A stretch of DNA of 64,000 nucleotides from Flavobacterium psychroterrae (GCF_018380615.1 NZ_JAGYVZ010000005.1:186001-250000), one strand, 5' to 3'; counted from the stretch's first letter, positions 45,589-54,891 are shown. The notes: a model not told the origin generated them from the letters alone. Numbers and translations: made by a program.

Positions 45589-45897
45589 ATGTTAATCGAC
45601 TTAAACGAAGATACGTTAGCAGATTTAGTTGCTAAAAACGAAAAAGTAGTAGTACAATATTCAGCTTCATGGTGTGGAAATTGCCGTATTATGAAACCAA
45701 AATTCAAAAAATTAGCAACCGAAAATGAAGCTATCACTTTTGTTTTGGTTGATGCGGAAAATTCTCCTGAATCAAGAAAATTAGCTAATGTAAGCAACTT
45801 GCCTACTTTTGCAACTTTCGTAAACGGAAAATTAGTTGGAGAAACTCAAACCAACAAACAAGAAGTTTTAATCGACTTGGTAAACGCAATTGCTTAA
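45589..45897 (+). CDS. Thioredoxin-family protein
   Basis: 102 residues. Active site SASWCGNCRIMKP with Cys 29 and Cys 32 (CGNC instead of the classical CGPC), cis-Pro in VSNLPTFATFVNG. Cytoplasmic. Its place between ahpC and tpx suggests it recycles these peroxidases. The gap before it carries GGTACAAAGG/CCTTTG repeat phrases. Confidence 0.92.
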   Translation: MLIDLNEDTLADLVAKNEKVVVQYSASWCGNCRIMKPKFKKLATENEAITFVLVDAENSPESRKLANVSNLPTFATFVNGKLVGETQTNKQEVLIDLVNAIA

Positions 45898-46006
45898 ATT
45901 TAGATTAGTTAGACTGGCTTAGATTTTTAGACTTCGTAGATGTTGTCTTAAATTTTAAAAAAGTCTAAGAAGTCTAAGCAAGTCTAAAAATCTAAGAAGT
46001 CTAAAA

Positions 46007-46264
46007 ATGAAATTACCCGTAATAAAGCAATTAACCCAATTCATCGAAGAAAACGATCAGGATTATATCATTGAAACGATTGAAGTTCTGGAAGCGATGA
46101 CTGAAATTCCGTCACTAAAAGATGAAGAATTAGATGTAATTGGCGAATTAATATCTAATATGTATGGCGCACTCGAAGTACACAAAATGGTAGTTCAGGG
46201 CACAGATAAAAAAGAAGCTCTAAATGCGTTCATGAAACGTGTTTTAGGCTCTATAGATAAATAA
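46007..46264 (+). CDS. Small conserved protein after thioredoxin (DUF6952-like)
   Basis: 85 residues, acidic and helical, no Cys: KLPVIKQLTQFIEENDQD, then VLEAMTEIPSLKDEELDVIG, then ALEVHKMVVQGTDKKEALNA. I recall this gene following thioredoxin in many Bacteroidota, named DUF6952; not verified. Function unknown. The 109-base spacer before it holds AAGTCTAAGAAGTCTAAG tandem repeats. A strong terminator follows 33 bases on. Confidence 0.75.
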   Translation: MKLPVIKQLTQFIEENDQDYIIETIEVLEAMTEIPSLKDEELDVIGELISNMYGALEVHKMVVQGTDKKEALNAFMKRVLGSIDK

Positions 46265-46296
46265 TCGACCTCTTTTCCTAAGAAAAAACATGACTT

Positions 46297-46330
46297 AAAA
46301 AACGCTTTCATTCCAAGAAAGCGTTTTTTT
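46297..46330 (+). terminator. Terminator of the thioredoxin pair
   Basis: AAAAAACGCTTTC / GAAAGCGTTTTTT with loop ATTCCAA, then more T. Confidence 0.9.
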
Positions 46331-46332
46331 TG

Positions 46333-46416
46333 TTTTTAGTTTTCAGTTTTCGGTGTCAGTTTTCAGTTTTCAGTTTTTAACTCAGTCTTGTCATCCTGAG
46401 CGAAGTCGAAGGATCG
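46333..46416. repeat. TTTTCAG tandem repeat and TCATCCTGAGCGAAG half element
   Basis: AGTTTTCAG units repeat five or more times (46336-46380), returning at 46606-46625. GTCATCCTGAGCGAAGTCGA at 46389 is a half copy of the element at 15901. Part of the 600-base gap 46265-46864, which has no gene; the 62- and 82-codon ORFs in it are repeat artefacts. Confidence 0.7.
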
Positions 46417-46494
46417 CATAAAAACTCCACAATCAAAATCTAAAATCTAAAATCTTCATTCTGAAATCAAATAATCATTTGGGCGAGCCACCAT

Positions 46495-46591
46495 TAGAAA
46501 AAGGGGCAAATCTACTTTGCGTTTATTCGCCCCTTTCCCTAATGCTGTCAGGCTGTACGCTCCGCCGCGGCGGATTGCTTCCATCCCTCTC
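46495..46591 (-). ncRNA. Hairpin plus structured element, copy C (related to copies A and B)
   Basis: On the minus strand: GAGGGATGGAAGCAATCC, a GC hairpin CCGCCGCGGCGG, then AGCGTACAGCCTGACAGC. The plan (GGGAT-GAAG block, ATCC, variable hairpin, A-CG-A-AGC block) resembles copies A and B though the bases differ. Beside it AAAGGGGC / GCCCCTTT at 46498-46536 forms another stem. Could be a diverged family member or a separate palindromic repeat. Confidence 0.35.
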
Positions 46592-46810
46592 GCGAGGAAA
46601 GCAGTTTTCAGTTTCAGTTTTCAGCGGAATCTTATCCTTCCGAGGAACTAGGAATGAAATACAATGACAATAAAATCCGTAATAATCCGTAATAATCCGT
46701 TTAATCTGCGTCATCCGCGGGCAAAATATGCGCAATCCCATACGAGATTGCTTCGTTCTTCGCAAAGACAAATTCGCATCTTAATCTATACTTAAACCAA
46801 CAACAAATAC

Positions 46811-46841
46811 TTTTAGATTCAAATATTAATCCTTACTTTTG
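46811..46841 (+). promoter_or_regulatory. Promoter of tpx
   Basis: TTTTAG near 46811 and TACTTTTG at 46834-46841, an exact TAnnTTTG box. The ATG lies 24 bases on. Confidence 0.6.
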
Positions 46842-46864
46842 AACCTCATAAAAAAATAAAAATC

Positions 46865-47362
46865 ATGGCTTCAATAACATTAGGAGGAAATCCAGTTCAT
46901 ACTTCAGGCGAATTACCAACAGTTGGATCTCAACTTACTGATTTCAAATTAATACAAAACGATTTGTCTGTTGCTTCATTAAGTAACTTCGCAGGAAAAA
47001 AATTAGTTTTAAATATTTTTCCAAGTGTTGACACAGGAACTTGTGCTGCTTCTGTTAGAAAATTCAACGAAAGTGCTAGTAACTTAGAAAATACTACTGT
47101 TTTATGTATTTCAAGAGATTTGCCTTTTGCTCAAAAACGTTTTTGTGGAGCTGAAGGATTAGAAAATGTAGTAAACTTATCTGATTTTCAAGCAGGAACT
47201 TTCGGTAAAGCAAACGGTTTAGAAATCACTGACGGACCTTTAGCAGGTTTACATTCAAGAGCTATTATTGTTGTTGACGAAAACGGAAAAATTACACATA
47301 CAGAACAAGTTGCTGAAATTGCAAACGAACCAAATTACGAAGCAGCTTTAGCGGCACTATAA
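46865..47362 (+). CDS. tpx: Thiol peroxidase Tpx
   Basis: 165 residues. Peroxidatic Cys 60 in [14 protein letters not shown] and resolving Cys 94 in KRFCGAEGL, the Tpx pair spaced as in E. coli. Opening [15 protein letters not shown] is also diagnostic. Atypical 2-Cys peroxiredoxin reduced by thioredoxin. Followed 18 bases later by dgkA. Confidence 0.96.
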   Translation: MASITLGGNPVHTSGELPTVGSQLTDFKLIQNDLSVASLSNFAGKKLVLNIFPSVDTGTCAASVRKFNESASNLENTTVLCISRDLPFAQKRFCGAEGLENVVNLSDFQAGTFGKANGLEITDGPLAGLHSRAIIVVDENGKITHTEQVAEIANEPNYEAALAAL

Positions 47363-47380
47363 TACAATAATACCTTTTAA

Positions 47381-47755
47381 ATGGAGTTTCAAAAAGATAA
47401 TACTTTTGTTAAAGGCAGATTAAAAAGCATGACGTATGCTTTTAACGGAGCTGTAAAACTTATTCGAACAGAACACAGCATTATGGTTCAATTCTCGTTG
47501 GGAATTTTAATGACCATTGCCGGATTCTATTTTCATATTTCACAAACTGAATGGCTTTGTCAAACATTAGTAATTGGTTTAGTTTTAAGTATTGAAGGAT
47601 TAAATACAGCAGTTGAAAAAATTGCCGATTTTATTCATCCTAATTACAGTAAACGAATTGGTTTTATTAAAGATATTGCTGCAGGAGCGGTATTTTTTGC
47701 CGCAATGACAGCAATTGCAATAGGCTTGATAATTTATATTCCAAAATTTACATAG
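47381..47755 (+). CDS. dgkA: Diacylglycerol kinase (DgkA family)
   Basis: 124 residues, three membrane helices. KGRLKSMTYAFNGAVKLIRTEHS at the start, and LSIEGLNTAVEKIADF (about 68-83), the equivalent of the catalytic N-[ST]-A-[IV]-E motif. The family phosphorylates diacylglycerol or undecaprenol in the inner membrane. Lies between tpx and ftsK with short spacers, likely one unit. Confidence 0.93.
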   Translation: MEFQKDNTFVKGRLKSMTYAFNGAVKLIRTEHSIMVQFSLGILMTIAGFYFHISQTEWLCQTLVIGLVLSIEGLNTAVEKIADFIHPNYSKRIGFIKDIAAGAVFFAAMTAIAIGLIIYIPKFT

Positions 47756-47773
47756 GCAACAGGAAACCCAAGA

Positions 47774-50218
47774 ATGGCAAAAACAACAAAAAAAGAAACT
47801 GTAAATAAAAAAAACGAACCAAAAACTGAGACTTTAAAATCTTGGAGACCCAACAAACAACAACGTTTTGTTTTGGGCTGCCTTTTGGTACTATTTTCTA
47901 TCGCATTATTAGTTGCCTTTATTTCTTTTTACGTCAACGGACAATGGCAAACAGACCAAAGTGCAGTAACTCAGCTTAGCGATCGCACAGAAGTTGTAGA
48001 AAATTGGCTAGGGAAATTTGGTGCTTTTTTATCTGACTTGATCGTTTATAAAGGTTTCGGAATTGCTTCTTTTGTATTAGTGCGTTTATTTTTCTTAACC
48101 GGATTATTTCTGGCTTTAGAAATGTCGACGAAAAGACTCAAAAGTATTTGGTTTTGGGATTTATTTGCCATTATTATTGTTTCTGTTTTATTTGGATTTT
48201 TCGCTACTTCAGCACCTGAATTAGGCGGAACAATTGGTTATGAACTGAATTTATTCCTTCAGGATTACATCGGAAAAACAGGTACTTTATTGGCGCTGCT
48301 GTTTGGTTTAATCATCTATTTGATCTTTAAAATTAAATTATCCCCGGAGAAAATTCAATCTTATTTTGATTCTACAAAAAAAGAATTCAAATCAGAATTA
48401 GGTTCTCTAAAACCACAAGCAGAAAGTGCTTACAATTTAGAAGAATTTGCTACTGAAGAAGACCCTGAAGTAGACAATATTCATTTAAAATCTGATGTTA
48501 CACAATTCGAAATCAACAAGGAAGCTTTAAAACCTACGATTAATCATTCCTCAGAAATTGATTTGAATCCGGTTGCAAAACCAGTTCAAATGGATATAAA
48601 ACCAGCAACAGTTGCACCACAGGTTCACACAGAAGAATTTGTTATTGAAAAAGCTGAAGAAGAAGACATTATTGAAGAAAACCTGGCTTCTCGTTTGGTA
48701 GCGGATTTTGGTTTATTTGATCCTACATTAGATTTATCGAATTATAAATTTCCAACAATCGATTTATTAAAAGAATATTCGACAGGTGGAATTACGATTA
48801 ATCAGGAAGAATTAGAAGAAAATAAAAATAAAATTGTAGATACGCTACGTAACTATAAAATCGAAATTGCACAAATTAAAGCAACCGTTGGTCCATCTGT
48901 AACCTTATATGAAATTGTACCGGAAGCCGGAATTAGAATTTCTAAAATTAAAAGTTTAGAAGATGATATTGCCTTGTCACTTTCGGCATTAGGAATTCGT
49001 ATTATAGCACCAATTCCAGGAAAAGGAACAATTGGTATCGAGGTTCCGAACAAGAACCCAACAATGGTTTCTATGAAAAGCGTTATTGGATCTGCTAAAT
49101 TTCAAGAAGCTGAAATGGAGCTGCCAATTGCTTTAGGAAAAACAATTTCGAATGAAACTTTTGTTGTCGATTTAGCTAAAATGCCTCACTTATTGATGGC
49201 GGGTGCAACAGGACAAGGAAAATCTGTTGGACTAAATGCTGTTTTAACTTCACTTTTATACAAAAAACATCCAGCCGAAGTAAAATTTGTTTTGGTGGAT
49301 CCGAAAAAAGTAGAGTTAACATTATTCAATAAAATCGAAAGACATTATTTAGCGAAACTTCCTGATACTGAAGACGCAATTATTACAGACAATGCAAAAG
49401 TAGTGAATACTTTAAATTCACTTTGTGTTGAAATGGACAATCGTTATTCATTATTAAAAGACGCGATGGTTCGTAATATTAAGGAATATAACGATAAGTT
49501 TAAAGCAAGAAAATTAAATCCAGAAGCTGGACACAGATTCTTACCATATATTATATTGGTTGTCGATGAGTTCGCAGATTTGATTATGACGGCAGGTAAA
49601 GAAGTTGAAATTCCTATTGCGCGCCTAGCTCAGCTGGCTCGTGCTATTGGTATTCACTTGATTATTGCAACACAAAGACCATCGGTTAACGTTATTACGG
49701 GTTTAATTAAAGCGAATTTCCCTGCGAGGATTGCCTTTAGAGTAACTTCTAAAATTGACTCCAGAACTATCCTAGATACACAAGGAGCTGATCAGTTAAT
49801 TGGTCGCGGAGATCTATTATATACTAACGGAAATGATGTCGTCCGCGTACAATGTGCTTTCATTGATACTCCTGAGGTAGAAAAAATTACGGATTTTATT
49901 GGTTCACAAAAAGCTTATGCCACAGCTTATTTGCTTCCAGAGTTTGTTGGGGAAGAAACTGGCATTAATCTTGATATGGATATTTCCGACAGAGATACTT
50001 TATTTAGAGAAGCTGCTGAGATTATTGTCAATGCACAACAAGGTTCTGCTTCATTATTGCAAAGAAAATTAAAATTGGGATACAACAGAGCCGGTCGTTT
50101 GATCGATCAGCTGGAAGCAGCTGGAATTGTTGGTCCGTTTGAAGGCAGTAAAGCAAGAAGTGTGAACATATCTGACTTAAGTGCTCTTGATCAATTTTTT
50201 AATAATGAACAAAAATAA
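47774..50218 (+). CDS. ftsK: DNA translocase FtsK
   Basis: 814 residues. Four membrane helices in the first ~190, an acidic/Pro linker (200-310), then the alpha/beta motor: SLSALGIRIIAPIPGKG, Walker A GATGQGKSVGLNA (about 476), Walker B IILVVDEFADLIMTA, IIATQRPSVNVITGLIKANFPARIAF, and a C-terminal gamma winged helix (GSASLLQRKLKLGYNRAGRLIDQLEAAGIVG). Pumps chromosome dimers and termini at the septum. Shorter linker than in E. coli, usual for Bacteroidota. Confidence 0.97.
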   Translation: MAKTTKKETVNKKNEPKTETLKSWRPNKQQRFVLGCLLVLFSIALLVAFISFYVNGQWQTDQSAVTQLSDRTEVVENWLGKFGAFLSDLIVYKGFGIASFVLVRLFFLTGLFLALEMSTKRLKSIWFWDLFAIIIVSVLFGFFATSAPELGGTIGYELNLFLQDYIGKTGTLLALLFGLIIYLIFKIKLSPEKIQSYFDSTKKEFKSELGSLKPQAESAYNLEEFATEEDPEVDNIHLKSDVTQFEINKEALKPTINHSSEIDLNPVAKPVQMDIKPATVAPQVHTEEFVIEKAEEEDIIEENLASRLVADFGLFDPTLDLSNYKFPTIDLLKEYSTGGITINQEELEENKNKIVDTLRNYKIEIAQIKATVGPSVTLYEIVPEAGIRISKIKSLEDDIALSLSALGIRIIAPIPGKGTIGIEVPNKNPTMVSMKSVIGSAKFQEAEMELPIALGKTISNETFVVDLAKMPHLLMAGATGQGKSVGLNAVLTSLLYKKHPAEVKFVLVDPKKVELTLFNKIERHYLAKLPDTEDAIITDNAKVVNTLNSLCVEMDNRYSLLKDAMVRNIKEYNDKFKARKLNPEAGHRFLPYIILVVDEFADLIMTAGKEVEIPIARLAQLARAIGIHLIIATQRPSVNVITGLIKANFPARIAFRVTSKIDSRTILDTQGADQLIGRGDLLYTNGNDVVRVQCAFIDTPEVEKITDFIGSQKAYATAYLLPEFVGEETGINLDMDISDRDTLFREAAEIIVNAQQGSASLLQRKLKLGYNRAGRLIDQLEAAGIVGPFEGSKARSVNISDLSALDQFFNNEQK

Positions 50219-50225
50219 TCCCATC

Positions 50226-50918
50226 ATGAAAACAAAAATTCAGGAAATCCAAAACAATTCTATTACTAAGATGACTAAAAAGTGCTTTCAAATGGCAGTT
50301 ATATTGCTTTTGAGCTTTACTTCTATTCAGGCTCAGGATAAAAAAGCCAAAGATTTATTGAACGAAGTAACTGCTAAAATTAAAAGTTACGACAATATTG
50401 TGATTGATTTTAAATATTCTTTGAATAACGCAAAAGAGAATATCAATCAGGACAGTAAAGGAAATGTAACTATGAAAGGAAATCAATATGTATTGAATTT
50501 TATGGGCGTTACTAAAATTTTTGATGGTCAAAAAACATACACTATCGTTCCTGAAGACGAGGAAGTTACTGTATCAAAAGTAAACGAAAAAGATGATGCA
50601 GCAATTACACCTTCAAAAATGTTGACTTTTTTTAATTCCGGATACAAATACAATATGGATATTGTACAAAACGTAAAAGGAAGAAAAATTCAATACATCA
50701 AATTAGCTCCTACAAGTACAAAAGATCAGAGAAAAGAAATTCTTTTAGGTATTGATGTTCAGACAAAACACATCTACAATTTAATTGAAACTGGAAAAAA
50801 TGGAACAAAAACCACTTTAACCGTTAATTCTTTTAAAACCAATCAGCCTTTATCAAAAAATCAATTTACATTTGTAGCGAGCAAATATCCAAAATACTAC
50901 ATCAACAAATTAGACTAA
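50226..50918 (+). CDS. LolA-like periplasmic lipoprotein carrier
   Basis: 230 residues from the ATG at 50226; other in-frame ATGs at 50205 and 50271 are possible. Signal peptide MAVILLLSFTSIQAQ. The body has KAKDLLNEVTAKIKSYDNIVIDFKYS, then DSKGNVTMKGNQYVLNF and FDGQKTYTIVPEDEEVTVSK, matching the LolA/LolB-like half-barrel. It ferries lipoproteins to the outer membrane. It lies between ftsK and lptF/G, a common Bacteroidota order. The start is the least certain part. Confidence 0.85.
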   Translation: MKTKIQEIQNNSITKMTKKCFQMAVILLLSFTSIQAQDKKAKDLLNEVTAKIKSYDNIVIDFKYSLNNAKENINQDSKGNVTMKGNQYVLNFMGVTKIFDGQKTYTIVPEDEEVTVSKVNEKDDAAITPSKMLTFFNSGYKYNMDIVQNVKGRKIQYIKLAPTSTKDQRKEILLGIDVQTKHIYNLIETGKNGTKTTLTVNSFKTNQPLSKNQFTFVASKYPKYYINKLD

Positions 50919-50926
50919 TTACAAGG

Positions 50927-52909
50927 TTGAAAATTTTAGACAAATACTTACTAAAAACATTTCTGATTACATTTACTACGGTATTTGTAATCCTTTTTTT
51001 TATATTCATACTTCAAACCGTATGGCTCTTTATCTCTGAACTTGCAGGTAAAGATTTGGATTTGTTGTTGATTGTAAAATTTCTTTTATTCTCAATGCCC
51101 CGAATAATCCCTCTGGTTTTACCACTATCGGTTTTACTGGCATCAATCATGACATTTGGAAATTTAGCCGAAAATTATGAATTTGCAGCTATGAAATCTT
51201 CCGGAATCTCTCTTCAAAGAGCGATGCGGGTTTTGATTGTTTTTATATGTGTATTAAGTATCGTTGCTTTCTGGTTTGCCAACAATGTAATTCCATATGC
51301 AGAATATAAGTTTGTTAATTTCAGAAAAAACATCGCTCAGGCAAAACCTGCAATGGCAATTGCCGAGGGTCAATTTAATGATGTAGGGTTTTACAACATT
51401 AAAGTAAATAAAAAATCAGGCGAAAACGGAAATATCTTAACGGGAGTTACTATTCATGAAAAACCAAATAACGTTGGGGAAAACAAAACCGTTATTAAGG
51501 CAAAAAGTGGTAAATTAATTAGTAATGAGAAATCAAGCATTTTAAAATTAGTTTTAAATGATGGCTATTATTATCAGGATGTTACACCCAAGAAGTATGA
51601 AGAACGTGCTAAGTTACCTTTTATAAAAGGAAAATTTAAAAAACAAATTATCAATATTGATTTATCTGAATTGAATAAAGTCGATGAAGATAAAGAAAAT
51701 GTTGGTAGTACGAATGGAATGCTAAATGTCAACGAATTACGCTACACTTTAGATTCTTTAAATAAAAATCTGGACAATGAAATTATCTCTTTTTCAGAGA
51801 ATATTAATCAACGTGTTGGGATTAGAAAAACTCCAGTTTCGATAAAATCTAATATAAAGAAAAAACAATTACCTGATAATATTTTATCTTTATACACCAA
51901 TAAGCAGAAATCAGATATCTTAAAAATGGCCAGCAGTAATGTTACCAGCAACATTTACTCAATTGAAACTACGCAAAAAGATTTAAAAGATAAACAACGA
52001 GACATCAATAAACATTTAACTGCTTTATATGAAAAGTTTGTAATTGCTTTTGCTTGCTTTTTAATGTTTTTTATCGGAGCTCCATTAGGCGCTATTATCC
52101 GTAAAGGCGGACTTGGCTTGCCAATTGTTTTCGCAGTGTTAATTTTTATCACTTTTCACTTTATCAATACTTTTGGAAAAAGACTTTCCCAAGAAGGCGG
52201 AATGTCTCCATTTGTAGGTTCATGGATGTCCTCTTTTGTATTATCGCCATTAGCCATATTATTAACGTATCGTGCTACAAACGACAACGGACTAATCAAC
52301 TTTGATGCGATTACAACTCCAATCCATAATTTAATCAGTAAATTCAATAAAAATAAATTTAATTTTAAAGAAGAGGTAGTTTCACTCGATTTGGTTGAAT
52401 TAAATAATGATGATAAGGAATATCAAGAATATACACAATTACCAGAGAATGTATTAAAAGGAATTGTCAAAAACACTGAACAGTTTGGGTATTCAACTGA
52501 TCAAAGATTAAAAGTTTTAAAGATTTTAGAAGACAGAGGAATCACTCAGGAAGATCTATTAAAATCTAATGATTTGTATAATGTAAACTACTTTAAACTT
52601 AAATACTATTTTCAGTTATATCGCCAGCAAAGTAATGTAGTTTTGTTTTTATACGTGCTAGGATTCATCCTTTCTTCATTGCTAACAACAAATTTCTTTT
52701 TTATAATTGCACAAATACTTAATCTAATTTTGTTTTATTTATTTATTTATAAAACAACTAAAACTTTATCTGAAATTACAAAATTAACAGATAATTCAAA
52801 CTTTGCTAATCCTTATTTCACATTGTTTTTAGGATTTCCTTTTTATATCTTTTTTTATTTATTTAATAAAACACACATGAAAGAAGCACTTGCTGAATTC
52901 AACAAATAA
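50927..52909 (+). CDS. LptF/LptG-type LPS export permease (YjgP/YjgQ)
   Basis: 660 residues starting with a TTG at 50927. The encoded MKILDKYLLKTFLITF is the usual N-terminus of this family, so TTG is very likely the true start. Three helices, then a periplasmic beta-jellyroll part (NDVGFYNIKVNKKSGENGN...), then a second group of helices (LMFFIGAPLGAIIRKGGLG). The C-terminal ~200 residues form extra domains not found in 360-residue LptF/G, with two further hydrophobic pairs. Part of the LptBFG transporter. Confidence 0.88.
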   Translation: MKILDKYLLKTFLITFTTVFVILFFIFILQTVWLFISELAGKDLDLLLIVKFLLFSMPRIIPLVLPLSVLLASIMTFGNLAENYEFAAMKSSGISLQRAMRVLIVFICVLSIVAFWFANNVIPYAEYKFVNFRKNIAQAKPAMAIAEGQFNDVGFYNIKVNKKSGENGNILTGVTIHEKPNNVGENKTVIKAKSGKLISNEKSSILKLVLNDGYYYQDVTPKKYEERAKLPFIKGKFKKQIINIDLSELNKVDEDKENVGSTNGMLNVNELRYTLDSLNKNLDNEIISFSENINQRVGIRKTPVSIKSNIKKKQLPDNILSLYTNKQKSDILKMASSNVTSNIYSIETTQKDLKDKQRDINKHLTALYEKFVIAFACFLMFFIGAPLGAIIRKGGLGLPIVFAVLIFITFHFINTFGKRLSQEGGMSPFVGSWMSSFVLSPLAILLTYRATNDNGLINFDAITTPIHNLISKFNKNKFNFKEEVVSLDLVELNNDDKEYQEYTQLPENVLKGIVKNTEQFGYSTDQRLKVLKILEDRGITQEDLLKSNDLYNVNYFKLKYYFQLYRQQSNVVLFLYVLGFILSSLLTTNFFFIIAQILNLILFYLFIYKTTKTLSEITKLTDNSNFANPYFTLFLGFPFYIFFYLFNKTHMKEALAEFNK

Positions 52910-52927
52910 CAAACAATATATTATCCA

Positions 52928-54061
52928 ATGTCAACAACAAAAATACAACTGAATACCATTGAAGAAGCTATAGAAGATATTCGTCAAGGTAAAGTAATCA
53001 TTGTAGTCGATGATGAAGATCGTGAAAATGAAGGTGATTTTTTGGCTGCAGCCGAAAAAGTAACACCGGAAATGATCAATTTTATGGCTACTCACGGACG
53101 TGGTTTAATTTGTGCTCCATTAACTGAAAGTCGTTGCAAGGAATTGGATTTAAGACCAATGGTTACCAATAATACGGATCATATGGAAACAGCTTTTACT
53201 GTTTCAGTTGATTTAAAAGGACATGGAGTAACGACTGGAATTTCTGCTGCTGACAGATCTAAAACAGTACTCGCATTAACAGATTCAAATGTAAAACCGC
53301 ATGAATTAGCGCGCCCTGGACACATTTTTCCTTTGGTAGCTAAACAAGGTGGTGTATTAAGAAGAACTGGTCACACAGAAGCTGCTATTGATTTTGCAAG
53401 ATTAGCAGGATTTAAATCGGCTGGTGTAATTTGTGAAATCCTTAATGAAGACGGAACTATGTCTCGCTTACCTGAATTGGTAAAAGTGGCTAAGAAATTT
53501 AATTTGAAATTAGTTTCGATCGAAGATTTAGTAGCGTACAGAATGCAGCACGATAGTTTGATCGTTAAAAAAGAAGATTTTGACATTGAGACCCGTTTTG
53601 GAACTTTTAGATTAAGAGCTTACGAGCAAACTACAAATAAGCAAATTCATATTGCCTTAACTAAGGGAACCTGGAATCTTGGAGAGCCAATCTTAACGAG
53701 AATCAATTCGTCCCAGGTTAATAATGATTTGTTAGGGACATTGACTAATAATGCCGAGCAACAATTAGACGATATGTTCAAAGTGATCAATGAAAATGGT
53801 AAAGGTGCCGTTTTATTCATTAATCAGGATATGACTGCAGTAAACTTATTAAATAGAATTTCTGAACTTAAGACATTACAGTCAGAAGGTACAATGAAAG
53901 CTCCAAAGGTGATTATTGACAGTAAAGATTACGGAATTGGAGCTCAAATTTTGCATGATATTGATATTTCCAAAATAAGATTGGTATCGAATACTGAGCA
54001 AACAAAACGTGTTGGAATGATTGGATACGGACTTGAAATAACAGAATACGTAAGCTACTAA
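52928..54061 (+). CDS. ribB: RibBA-type DHBP synthase with degenerate GTP cyclohydrolase II half
   Basis: 377 residues. N-terminal 3,4-dihydroxy-2-butanone-4-phosphate synthase with catalytic DDEDRENEGDF (residues 28-38), THGRGLICAPL and RRTGHTEAAIDFARL (~144). The C-terminal half aligns with GTP cyclohydrolase II but lacks the zinc site: where active enzymes have RxHSECxTGD...RCDC, this reads RINSSQVNNDLLGTLTNN. It therefore probably supplies only the ribulose-5-phosphate branch of riboflavin synthesis. A separate RibA is expected elsewhere. Confidence 0.92.
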   Translation: MSTTKIQLNTIEEAIEDIRQGKVIIVVDDEDRENEGDFLAAAEKVTPEMINFMATHGRGLICAPLTESRCKELDLRPMVTNNTDHMETAFTVSVDLKGHGVTTGISAADRSKTVLALTDSNVKPHELARPGHIFPLVAKQGGVLRRTGHTEAAIDFARLAGFKSAGVICEILNEDGTMSRLPELVKVAKKFNLKLVSIEDLVAYRMQHDSLIVKKEDFDIETRFGTFRLRAYEQTTNKQIHIALTKGTWNLGEPILTRINSSQVNNDLLGTLTNNAEQQLDDMFKVINENGKGAVLFINQDMTAVNLLNRISELKTLQSEGTMKAPKVIIDSKDYGIGAQILHDIDISKIRLVSNTEQTKRVGMIGYGLEITEYVSY

Positions 54062-54064
54062 GAT

Positions 54065-54460
54065 ATGGGAACTTTAGAAGAAAGAATTATAAAATCTGAA
54101 ACGCATATTTTCAAAGCGGTTTTTCCGAGTACAACAAACCATTATGACACTTTATTTGGCGGAACTGCACTTCATCTTATGGATGAAGTTGCTTTTATTT
54201 GCGCGACTCGTTTTAGCCGTAAAAAAGTAGTAACTATATCTACAGGTCAAATCGATTTTAAAAAGGCGATTCCGGCTGGAACTTTAATTGAATTAGTAGC
54301 AAAAGTTGATACCGTTGGAAGAACAAGTTGTAAAATTCATGTTGATATTTTTATGGAACAAATGTATTCCGAGCTTCGCGAAACGGTAGTTTCAGGAACT
54401 TTTTCTTTTGTTGCAGTTGATGAAAACAAAAAACCAACGCCAATTTTAGACGACTTGTAG
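54065..54460 (+). CDS. YciA-type acyl-CoA thioesterase
   Basis: 131 residues, single hotdog domain: HYDTLFGGTALHLMDEVAFICATR (with the catalytic Asp in LMDE, about residue 38), TISTGQIDFKKAIPAGTLIELVA, and VSGTFSFVAVDENKKP. Cytoplasmic. Starts 3 bases after ribBA, clearly the same operon. Substrate chain length unknown. Confidence 0.92.
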   Translation: MGTLEERIIKSETHIFKAVFPSTTNHYDTLFGGTALHLMDEVAFICATRFSRKKVVTISTGQIDFKKAIPAGTLIELVAKVDTVGRTSCKIHVDIFMEQMYSELRETVVSGTFSFVAVDENKKPTPILDDL

Positions 54461-54552
54461 TAATTTTTTCAAAAATCTCTTTTCCAGAAATACTGATAAT
54501 TAGACACTTGAAAATTATTTAAAAAAAGTTTCAAAAAAAGTCCAAAAAAAGT

Positions 54553-54582
54553 TTTGAGAACCGAAAAAGCGTCTTATATTTG
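54553..54582 (+). promoter_or_regulatory. Promoter of tRNA-Ser
   Basis: TTTG at 54553-54556, 18 bases, TATATTTG at 54575-54582: a near-ideal Bacteroidota promoter. Predicted start lies about 25 bases before the tRNA. Confidence 0.7.
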
Positions 54583-54614
54583 CACTCGCAATCAGCAAAT
54601 GATCGCAACATACT

Positions 54615-54699
54615 GGAGAAATGGCAGAGCGGTCGAATGCGGCAGTCTTGAAAACTGTTGACTGTAACAGGTCCGGGGGTTCGAATCCCTCTTTCTCCG
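54615..54699 (+). tRNA. tRNA-Ser (anticodon TGA)
   Basis: 85-base class II tRNA. Acceptor arms GGAGAAA / TTTCTCC with discriminator G; anticodon stem CAGTC...; loop CTTGAAA with anticodon TGA. The extra arm (TGACTGTAACAGGTCC) is long as in Ser tRNAs; T loop GTTCGAATC. CCA is not encoded. An integrase gene 293 bases downstream suggests its 3' end is the attachment site of the element that follows. Confidence 0.95.
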
Positions 54700-54767
54700 C
54701 TGAAGGCTTAAAAACTAAAGGATAGCAATCTTTACAAAGTTTTCAAAAAAGCCTAAAAAGAGCGGTA

Positions 54768-54804
54768 AACCCTGCAAATCCAACGATTTGCAGGGTTTTT
54801 TCTT
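54768..54804 (+). terminator. Terminator after tRNA-Ser
   Basis: AACCCTGCAAATC / GATTTGCAGGGTT perfect 13-bp stem, loop CAAC, then TTTTCTTTT. Confidence 0.9.
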
Positions 54805-54845
54805 TTATACCTTTTTTCAATATTTATAAAATCGAACAAAATCTT

Positions 54846-54891
54846 TGTGGCACATTCGTGGCACACTTGCAAATTTCGAAAATGTGCCACA
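54846..54891. promoter_or_regulatory. Inverted TGTGGCACATT repeats, candidate recombinase arm sites
   Basis: TGTGGCACATT at 54846-54856 faces its perfect complement AATGTGCCACA at 54881-54891. A third GTGGCACA lies between (54858-54865). Position between tRNA-Ser and integrase is where arm-type or excisionase sites are expected. An operator is the alternative. Confidence 0.45.

Noticed and set aside
46479..46771. 62- and 82-codon ORFs in the gap before tpx
   Set aside because: They run through palindromic elements and TTTTCAG repeats; no conserved protein features.
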